Positions 12,382 to 27,300 of a stretch of DNA of 64,000 nt are shown one piece after another. The stretch's first letter is position 1; each line of letters opens with the position of its first letter. Under the pieces are notes generated by a model. The model made no database searches. It saw nothing but the letters and a program-made list of their open reading frames with translations, and was not told the origin of the DNA. Where the stretch lies: the NCBI GenBank assembly GCA_961205875.1, contig OY540810.1:28768001-28832000 (forward strand), in the 5' to 3' direction. A program made the translations under genes and the position numbers. The DNA is from Sialis fuliginosa. Lineage: Eukaryota > Arthropoda > Insecta > Megaloptera > Sialidae.

Positions 12382-15300
12382 ATGTCAGCCACATTTGTTG
12401 ACCGGATTGACCCGTTCGCAAAACGGTCATTAAAAAAGAAAACCAAAAAATCACAAGGCAGTTCGCGATACCGCAATTCTCAGGATGTGGAGTTGCAGGC
12501 TTTGCCTCTGCTCAAAGGTGGGTGCAGTCTAACCTTACCTATATTCCGATTCCGACTCGACCTAGCCTAACCTGCGCATTGCATAACCGTCGTTTTGCAC
12601 TTCGTAGCTACATTGTTTTCTTCCAGTTGCATTTTTATTTTAAGTACTCTAATTATTCACACCTCGTCCTAATTATACTCTAATTGATAATGAATAATCA
12701 TCATAAACAACGGCGGCACGTTCGGCTAGACAACAGGAAAAACATCATACGTACACCCACGGAAATTCAGAATACATATTGTGAAAATAATGACATTGAT
12801 TATTATACACATACATACTAAGCCGTAAAAGCGGCTCAGAGTTTTAACACCGATCTTTTAAACACATTGCGGTTGGTAGACATACCAAAGCCTTAAATAT
12901 TTAGCTCTCTCCAATCAATATTCAATTATAAATATGATTTACGAATTTATTTCTTTATTGACACATGATAGGTAATAATTGTTTGGGAAAGATGCACGCA
13001 TTTAAGACGTGTTTTTGTCTGCAAAATATTTATGATATGTTACATATGCACTATGCACACATATGTAGATGTGTACGGTGATGAGTAATGTAAAATGTGT
13101 ATTTTCATTAAATCAATATTAGACGATTTCCAAAGGAAAATTTTGATATATGTATTTATTGCTACTAAATAATAACAATCAATTACATTTTGTATTCTAT
13201 TTTCTCTGATGAGAGTGAAATTTTAAATGATGTATTTTATGCTAATTCTATGTGTCAATAATTCTTTGTCATTGATTTTTATTTTTTTTGTGAATATCAT
13301 ATTATTTTAAATGGCGTAACTGACCTTTACCTTAGGAAATTGAAAAAATTGGGCTGCTATTATGAAAAATTTTATATTTCATTTTTTCATCACAAAAATA
13401 TTATACCGTTTAAGGTATAAATACAGATATTATTATTACTTTATGGACATATTGTTATTAATTTTAAATAAATGTATATTTACATATATCAAGTATAGAT
13501 TATATTCAAATCGGTATGATAGAAACACAGGATATTGTACGTAGTTTTGATAATTCTCAATAACCGCTAATTGTAAATAATGGAATATTTAAATGAAAGT
13601 GAATTGGTATTAAATTGGTATGAATGAAAATTTGTTTTGAAAAAAAATATGGTTGTTCGAAGAAAAATGATCACATTTATTTTGGAACCAATTAGATGTA
13701 CACGCCTTTTATTAGATTAAAAAAATTTTTTTTAGGGGAAGTCGTTTTAGCTTTCTCCCACCTCTTTATTTTCCAACCCTATACAGAAAATGAGAAAATA
13801 CCGTAAAGTGTGTAAAGTATTGCTGGTTTCTGATTAATGTTTACGTAGTCAAAATATTTCTATTAAACAGTGATTCTTAAAAAAATCATCGATATAATCT
13901 ACAGTTGAAGAATTTCTAAGATAAAATTCGGAATAATAGATACAACTTTATTGAAAATCACCTGAAATATTTCAATTTCAATAATTTATTTGGCACTTTA
14001 AAATATTTATCATATTTTTTTTAGAATCTGTGCATTCCTTTTTGTAATGTTACGCCTCATGTAAATTTATCTTTACAAGATACAATAGATAAAATTCATT
14101 ATACTCAATATTAAAAAATAAGGTAAATGTAACTATAGAAAAACATAAAACTTTAATAAATTGCTAACTTGTTAATTTACAAATACATTTATCTAATATT
14201 TTTCATCACTTTATTTTAAATAAAAAAACCCAGATATTACAATATTATATATCCAGCAAAAAAAATATTAGTGTCAAAAAATATATTTCTGGTAGAACCG
14301 GAAGTCGGATTAAAATAACATTAATTTTTCACCGAATTAACGCAAAATACAAACAACAAAATTATTATAAAAAATTTTTTTAGAGATCATTCGCTAGTTT
14401 ACTGGACAGACAGACCAACAGATAGACACACTCTTACCGATAATTTAGTATGTTTATAATCTTTTAAATCTACCAAAAATTTATTTAACAACCTGTATTT
14501 TCGGATTATTAGTGTCTTGGAACGTAAAGTTTTATAAAAATTAAGAAAGGTCACTTTTCGACCAATAAAACATTGTTTTAAGTGAATGCAAGTGCTTGAG
14601 ATTGAATCCCCGTTTTTTTTTCGAAGAAACCCTCCGTCCTTGTCACTCAAAACAAAATATCTCGTAAACTATAATACATAAGCTAGAAACTTGAAATTTT
14701 TTACTGAACATATAAAGTTATGTCCTCTAGATAAAGATGTTAAATTTTGCAGAAAAAAAATCAGAGCTAAAGCTAGGCAAAAAAATAATTTTTTTTATAC
14801 CAAAGTAAGTATTGTGTCAAAATGTGTAACCAAATCAGTGGAATATGACCCTCTTTCTTATTCTTTTCTAACTAAAAAATGGCGACTGTAGGGCGCTCCA
14901 AAGTAAATAATAAAAAAAAAAAACAAAAAAAAAACTATACCAAGGTGTTTAGGGTATCAAAATGTAGATCTCAATCATTAGAATTTGACCCTATTTTTTC
15001 TAACTCAAAAAAGCACCTGCAAGGGGCTCCAAGCAAAAATTAATTTTATCCCCTCCCCCTCTAACTCAGTAACTACTGGCTCAAAAAGTTTGAAAAAAAT
15101 TGAAAACATATCTATAATAGGTATGCGGAGTATCAAAATGTAAAATTAGTAGAATTTGACATTATTTTTATTATTTTAAGTCAAAAATTCACCTGTAAGT
15201 ATCTCTAATCTAAACTGTCCACGAAGTACGTACTTCGGAACCCTTATAGCATACACTCATGTATGTCTTGGCTGATTTTTTTTAACTGATTGTAAGTATT

Positions 15301-18300
15301 GTCGTAACAAATTTAATTTAATTTGAATTTTAAATATAGTTGTTTTATTATGTGTTCTTATAGATAATACAGTTTATGTATTAATTTTAGTATGTATAAT
15401 GTATACATTAATGAAAGTTCCTTGAATATTGATAATTTACAGTTTACCTATTCTATGTAGGCGAGAAAGGTTGAGAAATTTTAAATGAATTGATACACAG
15501 ATTGTTAGTATATAGGAGGCTGGGGAACCTTGAGTTCTTCATTAATAATAATTTATCTATAAAATATAATCAGATTCATTTTTCTAATAAATACAATATG
15601 TATCCTTAAACCGTTAGAATTCAGATCTTGTACAATCTAGCAAGTGTATCAATCAATCGATTTTAGTCGTTCATGCATTGATCTAAAGTTCTTGCACCCT
15701 TTATACAAACGAAAAGGTGTATATGAGAAATCATAAATCATTTAAAAACAATGTAAGCCCTAGCGTTTTTTTTTTTTTTTTAATATATCTAGAAATTAAT
15801 TGCTTCCTCGTAATATCGAAGATACGAGAAGCTTTGTGATCGTTTTAGATTGAGACAAAAAAATGTTCTCCGATTTCAAAATTTTAAATTGATCTTTCCG
15901 TTTCATGTCAAGACAAACACTTTTCGTTCTGTGTCTGTCTGTCTGTCTGTCCGTGTGTCCATCCGCCCGTCTGTCCCCTGAATCCTTGTCACACGCATAA
16001 CTCATGAACCACTGAATCGATATTGTTGAAACTTGGTTGGATGGTTGGGTCTGGCATGAGGACGGTCCCATTTCAAAATCATCAAAATCGTGTGTAAGGG
16101 GGTGGGGTGACATTCCAAAAGATTTATTTTTTCAAGATATCTCAAGAACGACACATATTACGTGAAAATTGTGTAGAATATTTTTTGTAGAGCATTAAAT
16201 TTCCTAAAATATGGGTCAACAACGTTTATTGTAAAATATTCCCTTACAAAGATTTATCTGAATTTATTTTTTAAAATTGTGTTTTGTTTTTTAAATTGAT
16301 ATTTACTTTGATATATTAACTGTCATTTTGACGTTTGCATTTTAGATTTAGATTGAAAATGTCAAAAAATTAAAAATATACGAAAAAATAATGCGCGTCT
16401 TATGAAAAATTTCGAACTAATATTTTTTAGTAAAATTGTATAAAAATTAAATGGTTTACCAATTCTAAGCAATTTATCTGAGCATCGGTTTTTATTTAAA
16501 TTGTTCAATAATTTATTATTTATATGAATTTAGCACGAGGAAGCACTGTGCATTTACTTGGCAGATGTATTTTTTTTAGTAGTCCTACAGGAAAGAAGAT
16601 GATCTATATAAAAATAACTGTTAAGCGAATGAGGCTTTGTTAAAATATATATTTTGAGTATCTCTCTGTAATTTTATGTTGTTCTAATAAATAATTTTGA
16701 ATTTAATTATATTTATGTTTTTAATCTTTCTCTAAAAATAAAAATTTCAAAAATACAAATGTATTTTTAACAAAAAAACTTATTGATCTGTGTGGGTAGA
16801 ATTTTAAAATTTCTGATTTTTTGGGGCAACTTACTAATTAATACAATAAAAATATCTTATATTTGTTTCAAACACTCATCTTTTAACTAGATTTTTAATT
16901 TTATAATTTGTTTTGAACAATAATGAAAGTTAATCGAGAAAAATGTATTTACGGCAACAGTCAGAAAAAGCAAAAATCAGTTCAGAAAAACTTAAATAAC
17001 TTTTTTGTTTCAATATGTATGGGTAAATATATATACATCATTTGAAAGGTAATAAAAAACTCTATAATTTGAGATAAACAAAATTGTTATACAATGGTTT
17101 GCCCAAAGATGGCGCCGTCAATCAATTTTTTTTTTGAAAATATAAATTTAGGTAATAATTTTGAATATTTTAAAATCAAATTTGGTAAGTTTATTTAGGA
17201 TTATCAGAAGTACATTTTCCCTTATTTTCATTAAAATATTCATATTTGTTGCAAAGTAATTGAAAAAAAATGAAAAATCTGTTTTATCGCAGTTTGTAAT
17301 TTTTTTTGAAGTTAGAAATTATGTTATAGTATTCCGCCTCCCACAGTTCGATAAAGGGGTTCCTTAAGAGTGACCTTATTTTTTTTTTGGTCGATATTGA
17401 TTGAGTAGAACTCGAGATATTCGCAAAAAACCGAACTGCAAACAGGAAAAATGTGGGATTTTCCGGAAAAGTCGTGAAAAAAGTACCGCGCGGAAAACGG
17501 ATTAATCCACAAACTCAGTTATGAACTTCTCTTGATCCCTAGAACATTTTAAAACCATAAAATCGTTGTAGGGAGAGATAAAAAATTTCGGTTATATGAC
17601 TCCACTATACTGAACTGAACAAATTAAAACCTAACGTAATCAACTGTACGTGTGCGGGGTTTGTCAGGTTCCCTGATGATCCGGTAACCGCATCAGGGAA
17701 TCTAATACGAAAACCGGACGTGTGCGTCCACCCTAAATGCGTATGAATTATTGATTTAAAAGGGCCTTGTCGACCTTTATTTAAAAAAAACTATAAATTC
17801 GAATTTTTTAACACTAAACATTAAAAGTATACCTATAGGTAAATTTAAAACAATGGAATTAAATAAAGTTAGTTTGTTTGTTATTTACTTATTTTTCGTA
17901 CATGAGTCGAATTCGACGATTAAGAGCCGAGTAAATTCTGGATCGGGGTGTTTTTGCGCTGAAACATTAGGCAATCCCCTAGTTTATTCTAAAATTGTAT
18001 AATTAATTGGCTTGTTGAATCTTGTGGGTCTTTTCAAAACATAGTTTTGTTTTGGGTCATATATTAATACATAATTAGCTCGAATTTGTCCTTGAACATC
18101 AAAGGGAAGTTTTGACTTAAATAACTAAAAATACTTTTGCTACTTTTATGCAAGGTATTATAAAGAATTTGCTTAAGTGCAAAATCAAATTAGCTTCCAG
18201 CTAACGCCAGCTAATCGTACATATGATAACTTTAACGCATGCGCGATAAGCACAATCAGCGATTTAAAATAAGTGTTACCAAGAGTACCTCATAAAATGC

Positions 18301-21300
18301 ATAGCATTTACATTATTATACATTTATTACCACTGCTTTAAAATATCGAACAATTTCATAACAATTTGACACCTAGCAGATAGCATTAGCTGGCAGCTAA
18401 TTTGCATAATACCGGGCATTAAAGTATGTATAACATAATTTTTTTGATGTTTAATAAAAGTCTATAAAGGGGAGGGTACGTAATTTAAATACAGCTTACA
18501 TTAGTTATTATTAAATATTAAAATCAGTGATTTCCGCCCGCTCCCTCTCTCTTTTCGGCCCTATTTTTTTTATTCTTTTATAATGCGAAAAATATCAATT
18601 GTCTTAAACGAATAAATAAAATAAGTACATATTATATAATAAACTGAACATATTTTTTTCGATTGTCTTAAGCGGTGATCAAAAAAAAAGGTCGCTTCCG
18701 CCCGCCGTCTTTTCAGATTCGGCGCCCACGGCAAATGTTATTTTTGACCATCCTTAAATACTTCCCTGATTAAAATAATTGTAATTATTTACACAATTTA
18801 CAAAATAAAATATTAGTGGCGTTAATTTTGTTACATCAAAATTGACAAACCGTATTTTACGTATGACATCAAATTTATTGAATCTGCAGCAGGTTAATAT
18901 TTTAATTTATTGAAAGTATATACTCTAATCATAATTTACTTTACAATTATTTAAACACCATACACTGTGTGAAGGATATGAGAGGTACTTGTAAATACTG
19001 ATAGATAGTGAAATCACCCAAATATGTAGATAGAGACGTGAACGTGCAAGAAAATTATAGATTATTATATATATTGAATTTGCTACTGTTCGTTAAATAA
19101 TTGAAATTGTTTTTATGGATTATGATTAATTTATCTTGTTATACCAGTGGTTTTCAATTTCATATTGTTTCGTTATTGTCTTTGAAATGATAAATGAATA
19201 ATAATAAAAATGTAATATTGAAAAATTATGAATTCATAAAGTATACCTATACTTTTTTTTTTGTAAATAATAAAATAATTTTGCCTGTAAAAAGGATGTT
19301 GTAGAAAGGAAAATTATCAGAAGTTATTATTATTTTTTAAATACTTTCATATAAACGAGGTTCACTGTAATAATCTAGGTATTTGAATTTTCTCCCAAAA
19401 ATTTATTTTAGTTTCAAAATTAGTTTTTTTTATGCAAATAATATACTATTAAATAAATCATAATGCATTTTTATTGTGTGTGTATGTGTGTAGGTGTGAA
19501 TACAGTTTGTTATTTATTATGTTAATTGCCTATTGACATATTTAATGCTTTAATGAATGAAATCAATATTTTTTATACAGTATTAATCAGATTTATTTAC
19601 GAATAAGTACTATTTTGGGATTATATTGGTTTAACGTAAGCTTTTTTTGTATATTATTTACATTTTCAATTAAAACTAAATAAACATCTATTGAATTTTA
19701 AAATTTCGTGTATTAAAAATCATTTTTTTTATTTTTATTTACACATATAAACAAATTAACACACAAAATATTTTTGTCAAATTAGGAATGCATTTTTTTT
19801 CACTAATCAAATCAGTAAAAATATTACTGCAAGTTTCTTGAATTACGAAATTTTATAATAATTATAATAATAAGTAATATAATAATTTTATATAAATATA
19901 CAAATATACACTACTGTGATTCTAAGAATACAGTACCTGCTTGGGTAATTCCCTAAAGAAAATATGTAAAATGCCGTCATGATCATGAATATGCGATTTA
20001 AAATTATTTTAATAGCCAAACATTTTTGCTACTTCTGCAGCAATTCAAAATAGCATTCTAACGAAAAATTTAAAGAAGCTTTCACTATATCTATCCATTT
20101 CATTGATGCACATTTTATACCACCTATTTATATATTTTCGCAAAGCAAGGTCATTGGCGCCAGTAGCGAGAGGTAAATAAGAGTTCCTATTTCTGCTAAT
20201 ATGCCCTTCATGGTATAAATAAAATTATATACATGTAAACAGAGCTGTCATCAATTCAAGTAAAATACTTTAAAAAGTACTTTAAGTATATGTACATGTC
20301 TTGAGACTTCCGCGGTGATCTTGATATGGATATTGGCTTCTGAGTGTAAGCCGCGTCGATTTGGTCGTGTTATCGGCCAACGTTTCATCACACAAATTGC
20401 AGTGGACATCTTCAGGGCTCTTCTAAAAGTACACTGTTTTGTCGATCTGTTAAACCCGATTAAGCAAAAAATATAGCTAAATATAAACAATGTAAATTTT
20501 AAAAAAATCCAAGAAAAATAGATTATTTGATAGCTGCTAACTAACAAACCCTTATTCAGCAAACCCAGAAAACCTTTAATAAGTATTAGCTGAGATATTA
20601 ACTAATCAACTTATTTATTAATTTATCAATTTTAATTTGTTAATAATAGGGAAAGGAGGTCTCGACGGTCTTAGGGCATTTGATAGTCTTAAAGTTAATG
20701 ATAGAAGCTATATTTAAAAAAAAAAGTTTGGATCTGTAGAATTACGCCAAGCTATTAACTATTATTGTTAATTTATCAATTTTAATTGACATTTTCGGTG
20801 ATTTTTTAACATTTTTTAGGGGGAGAGGGTGGAAAAATAAATCTCGCCTAGGGCGCCAGACTTGCTAAAGCCGGCTCTGCATGTTATGTTTACATCTGTT
20901 TAATCGAAGTAGTATGTCGGTTATATGAGATGCGCATTAAAATTGCATTATTGTATGTATTTATTTTGAATATACATTTGAGTTTGATTAAACGGACTAT
21001 CTGTTTTGATTGTGATAAATTACCTATGACTCGTCTGTGTATAAATAAAGCCGGCCTCATGCGACATTGAACATTAAAATATTTCACAGAATTTCTTTTT
21101 TAAAATCTGCCCTATTTTTATTGGAGCGATGTAACTATTTAAATTAAACAGTTATTTAAATATCTATTGATATAATTGCGTCGAGACGAAACTTTCATGT
21201 CATTCAGTCATGGTGTTTAAACGAGATCGAAACGAGATTAGGGTAAATTGAAACAATACGAGACCGAGACGATGTCATTTGAATTTTATGAGAAAAAACC

Positions 21301-24300
21301 GAGATTTATAAGTGTGGAATCAGGTTTAGAGAGCTACATAAATACGTACAGACAAACAATTGTAGGTGTGAAACACATAACCCTTTTTATTTTGGTGGAA
21401 GGTTAATCTAAATTCTTAAATTTAATATACCCTATAATCATATCGGGGAAATTACTTTCATAAAAAAATGCATCGAAATCGGTTGATCATTAGTGAACTT
21501 CATATACATATATACAGTATAAAATATAGTCCATGTTTTTCTAAATTGATATTTGCTTGGACATATTAAATGGCATTTTGACGTTTTAAATGTCATTTTG
21601 GCGTTTTAAATGTCATGCTGACGTTTTAAATGTCATTTTGAGGTTTGCTTAAATTTAGATTTAGATTTAAATTGTCAAAAAATTAAAAATTACGAAAAAA
21701 TAATCATGGACGTTTTAAGAAAAATTTCGAACTAATATTTTTTAGTAAAATTGTATAAAAATTGAATGGTTAACCAATACCAGGCAATTTATCTAAACAC
21801 TATCGGTTTTTATTTAAATTGTTCAATAATTATTTACCTTTGGTGAATTTAGCACGAGGAAGCACTGTGCATATAATTTTATATTTTAAATACATTCCTT
21901 TAGGGAACGTTCATAAAACACGTAAAATTTATGTTTTGCGGGCTGTATACCTATAAAAATATAAATGTCAACAAACCACAAAAAACATGTAACGTTTTTT
22001 TCTAGAATTTTTGTACCCATTTTCCCCACATAACACCATGTTTAACAATAGCCTTTGACATCCCCTCTGCCTATTGTTACGTAACGCAGAACCATATACA
22101 GGATGAGTCATATCAGGTGGGACAAACAAACAGTTGATCGAGATAAATATTTAAAGCAAAAAAGTTCATATAAACATGTGTCCGGAAAATCTTCGTGAGG
22201 GGCTACAGATTTCCAATATCTTGAAAACTCATTGTGATACAGTAATGAAATTTGATAATAGGTGTAGTATTAATACGTGTTAACTGTTATATATGTATAT
22301 CCAGATATCCAGTATTAACCAATGATTATTTCAACCAGATTTTTTTCTAATATTTTTTTGTTCCACCTGATGTGACTCATTCGGTACATTACAATAATAT
22401 GTTATTTTTTTAAATTATTTCAGCATGAAGTAAACATTATAATAAATATGGGATAATCGTCCAACAATATTTTGTTTTTATTGTTTTACTTCCATGTTCT
22501 GAAAGAAATAAAAGTCAAAAAATTGTGTCCGAGATAAGAGCAGTTTCTGATTGTGTTACCCTCAAAACTTAAAGAAAAGTTAATTTTCGCATGGCGACTG
22601 TGCGTGTGTCTGGATGTAAAATTTTCTTTCGATAACTACTGTAAAAATGCAACGATCCGAATTATTTTTAGGGAAAATGTTTGTCTGAGTACTCCAGACC
22701 TATCGATTTTGGTGCTAATCGGGTTAGGGGTTTTGGAAATATTTGAAATTTTGTAATTTTTATCGTTTAAAAAGTTAACGCGAGTATTATCTCACTAATT
22801 TTGATAAGACTTGGTACATTTATAGTTCAATTGTACTTAAGAGACATTTATTACTTGTACGTGCCTAAACAGCTATTGAAGGGGTGAAAACCACCCTCAA
22901 AATTTATTAATACGTTAATTATCAAATTAGTTATTCTACGAATGTGTATTATATTTTTGACATTAGGACATTAGAAAACTAATATTTATTAAACTAATTT
23001 TTAAATATGAGTTTTATTTCTGACAAATCCCATTGAAATTTTTCATACATTAGAATTTATTTAAAAAGATATTAAAGAACATGTGGAAGTTATGTATGGT
23101 TCTCCATACCGATATTTATTTGTATCGACGAATGTTACGTAACATTTGAATATGACCTTTCATCTCCTATATAACACCATGTACTTAGACAATATAGCTG
23201 AACCCCCCACCCCTCTTAAAAAGTAACGTGGTTTATGAACGTTCCCTTAATACCAATTTATACTACTTTTTGTTAAAATCAGAAAAATACATTTATGTAT
23301 GTTATTTATGATGACCTGTATGTTGTATATTGTATAGGAAGGGTTAAACTCAAATCTATATACTTTATGCGTACTGCGTTTGATTCTTGTAAATATACCT
23401 GTATTTTCCAGTTTGCGTTGAAATTATGCATATTTTACTTTTCTCACAAAATTTATATTGTAATTTATGCGTTATTTTCGACCTTCTTTTTGTTGCCTAC
23501 GACAAAGCCTCCGTTTAAGATTACTTGATTGTCAAATATCGCAAATAATTTATTATTTATATGTATTTCGAAACAGCCCTTCCACTACGAATATACCAAA
23601 TCATTAATATAAGTAACCTTACTTTAGTATTGTTATTATTATTACTAAACGTAGCCCAGGGCCGTAACTAGAAGCTCGAGGGCCCCGGGGCAAGAAGTGA
23701 CCGAGGCCCCCTCCAGAATATGCAAAAAAAAATTGATTTTCAATTTTTTTTTTAATCATAGCTAACAAACTGTAGTATACACCTTATTAGTAAGGTCATT
23801 CAATTCAAAATTAGTAATAATTGAATACCTTTTTTTTTCTCCTAATTTACATAATTTTTCCTATTTACTTTCTTGCTCCAATTTTTACGCTGCGGGACCC
23901 CCCCATAACCTCAGGGGCCACGGGGCAGTTAGAAGAGTATACAATAAATATTGGTATGGATATTAATTGTTCTTTTATATATTATAATATCTTTTTAAAT
24001 AATTTTTAATTTATGAAAAATTTCAATGGGATTTGTCAGAAATAAAACTCACCTTTATTTGTATTATAAATATTTTAGTTTTCTAATGTCCTATTGTCAA
24101 AATCATAATACACATTCGTAGAGGCATCATGAATTAATGGCGTATTAATTTGTATTTAAAATTTTAATTTTGAGGGTGGTTTTAACCCCTTCAATAGCTG
24201 TTTAGGTACGTACAAATAATAAATGTTCCTTAGGTTCTATTGAACAACAAATGTACCAAGTCTTATCAAAATTAGTGATTTTCAAAACCCCTTATCCGAT

Positions 24301-27300
24301 TAGCACCAAAATCAATAGGTCTGAAGTACTTACTGAGACAAACATTTTCCCCAAAAATAATTCAAATCAGTACATTTTTACAGTAGTGATCGTGAACGAA
24401 AGAAAATTCTACATCCAGACACACGCACAGCCGCCATGTGGAAATTAACTTTTCTTTAAGTTTTGAAGGTAGTACAATCAGAATCTGCTCTTATCTCGGA
24501 CACGATTTTTTCGACGGTTACAATGCTTCCATTTCTTTCAGAACATGGAAGTAAAAACAGTGACTAACTATACATTTAGAAACAATGTTACTTTTATAGT
24601 TTTATCAATTAGAAATGTAAACAACTATACTTCTTGTAAACATAATATATTACATAGTTATTTATTTTGTATTAGTAAGGTAGCTATTATCAAAAATACA
24701 CATACTGATTAATAGATCAGATTTGGTTAATTATTATTGTTTCTTATCTGCAATAAATACGGACATACTACAGTAATATTACTTAAAACGATTTAATACC
24801 GTCTAATTTGTATTATATTTAATCTGTTCCGGTTGCTCTCTGGAATTTTGGGGTCGAATTTTTTTTCATATTTAAAATTATACATAATATATAATATAAT
24901 ATTAAACAAATACAAAATAATGGAACAACGATGAAATTGTAAATTCTTAAAAAAAATGAGATTACTATTTAACTCAAATGAAAATCTGGGACTAAAGTTA
25001 TACTTACTTACTTAGGTAAAATATGGAAGACCTAGGCCTTTTGTTTTCAAGTTTTGTTTTATTTTGATTTTGTAAACACTTAAAACAATTGCAATATTAA
25101 CATCGACCTATGACCCTAGTAAATTAGCTTGCTTTTCTGATAACGGTGATTTTGATGTACTTTAATTAAAGGTTTATAACTACAAAATGATTTATCGAAT
25201 TGATTTGAAATTTTAATACTTAATACCAAACTTTATTACATTTTGATGTATATGAGTTCACATATTTAATTAATAGTTCCCCAGTTTGTAGTTAATCTTT
25301 TTTGTAAACCAAAATGCTCTAATTTTTCTATGTTTGTATGTGGGCAACTGCCCTCATAATAACGAATCATTTTCGTGTGTCCATGATATCTATTTTGTTT
25401 ACATGTGATCTAATTAATTTATTGATTAATGTGATGCTAATTTTGCATGATTCCGGTGAAAATTTTTAACTGATGTTTCATATTTTGAAGTGGTTTAAAA
25501 AATAAATGAATTTGTGTTTGTAATAGTCGAATATAAATTACTATTTAAAAAACATCTGCCAAGTAAATGCACAGTGCTTCCTCTTGCTAAATTCACCAAA
25601 GGTAGTTAATTATTCAACAATTTAAATAAAAACTAATAGTAGTTATATAAATTGCCTGGACCACCAAAAAATATTAGTTCGAAATTTTTCTTAAAACGCA
25701 CTTGAATATTTATTCATACATTTTTAATTTTTTGACAATAAATCGAAATTTATGCAAATGTCAAAATGACATTTAAAACGCCAAAATGACATTTAAAACG
25801 TCAAAAAGACATTTAATATATCCAAGCAAATATCAATTTAGAAAAACTAAACACGATTTTTTAAAATAAATTGAAAAATCTTTATAAGGGAATATTTTAC
25901 AACAAACGTTGTGGACCCATATTATAGGAAATTTAATGCTCTACAAAAAATATTCTATAAAATTTTCACGTAACATGACAATGTGTCGTTCTGGAGATAT
26001 CTTGAAAAAAAATATTTTGGGGTGTCACCCCTCCCATACACGATTTTGATGATTTTGAAATAGGACCGTCCTCAAGCCAGACCCAACCATCCGATAATAA
26101 TTACATGAGTTAATTATGATGTTAGTCGAAACGACTAATTAAAAGCCTGTGCGTAGATTAAATATGATTAGCTTTCTAGGGTTAAGGAATTCTATTTTCT
26201 TGAATTTTGATACTTTTTTATGCGATTTTTGGTTTATTTTATTTTTAACTACTTACTTAATTGCTTTTGATTTTATGCGGTACATATTTTACGTATCTCT
26301 AATTTTAAATGTAAGCCAGTGTTTCCCAAACTTTTTCGACTCTCGGCGCACCTTTTGAACTAAGGTTTTCCGATGGCGCTTTTCCCTAAGTGAAAACACG
26401 ACTAATTATAAATAATGAACAAGTCAAACAAATGCATTATTGAACAAATTCATTAATATATTATTTATTCATTAATATTAAATTAATGGGATATATGAGC
26501 CTGCAGATCCGCGGTGCAGATTTTGGGAACTACTGATGTAAGCTATGTTTTTTGTGCGATTTTCTGTGGAACGTATCTTCCTAATCTACCGTATAAAAAA
26601 GATTTTACTGTGCACTAATTTAATAATAATAAAATTATGTTGCGCAGCAAGTATACGTTGCTAAACTAGTGTAGATATTATAAATTGTATATGGAACATG
26701 TATGTATATAGGGTTCTTTGGCCTAACAATGAAAAAACGATTTTCAAATTCTTTTATTCTTCGATATAATCTCCATCTAAAGTAATGCACTTGTTCCAAC
26801 GGTCCTCTAACATTTCGATACTGGTCTTATAGTGGTTCGCGTCAAGTCCCTCAAAATAGGCGTTTGTTTCCAATTCGACCTCTTCATTAGAGTAAAATCT
26901 TTTTTTTCACATTCGGAAAAAGGTAGTAGTTGCTGGGGGTCAGGTCAGGAGAATAAGGTGGGTGCGGAATCAATTCATAGCGCAATTCCTCCAATTTATC
27001 GGTCGTAACGTGAGCCTTGTGAGATGGTGCATTTCAAACACAGTTTTGGTTTCGGAGGTCTTAATAGTTTCGGATACGGAGCAAAAAAATTTAGATATGA
27101 AGTGATCAAATCAGATCTGGATAGATCTGCATTTTGAGACAAAATCATATTTTTTCACTGGTTTTTGATCTGTTGAGGCCTGCAAAGATCTACAATTTTT
27201 TCCGGGTAGGTTATTTATAATGTGGAGTTAGGCCGAGTTAGTCACATTAGCTTGGTAATATACCCGCGTTGATTTAATTAATAAGTACTTACAATATAAA

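Noticed and set aside
15930-15975. CTGTC array as a CRISPR or regulatory array
   Set aside because: It is a four-base microsatellite within a dispersed repeat; no spacer structure.
22553-24448. Open frames at 22553-22756, 23295-23528, 23821-24009 and 24251-24448
   Set aside because: All lie in the foldback element's arms or core, with no conserved protein sequence.
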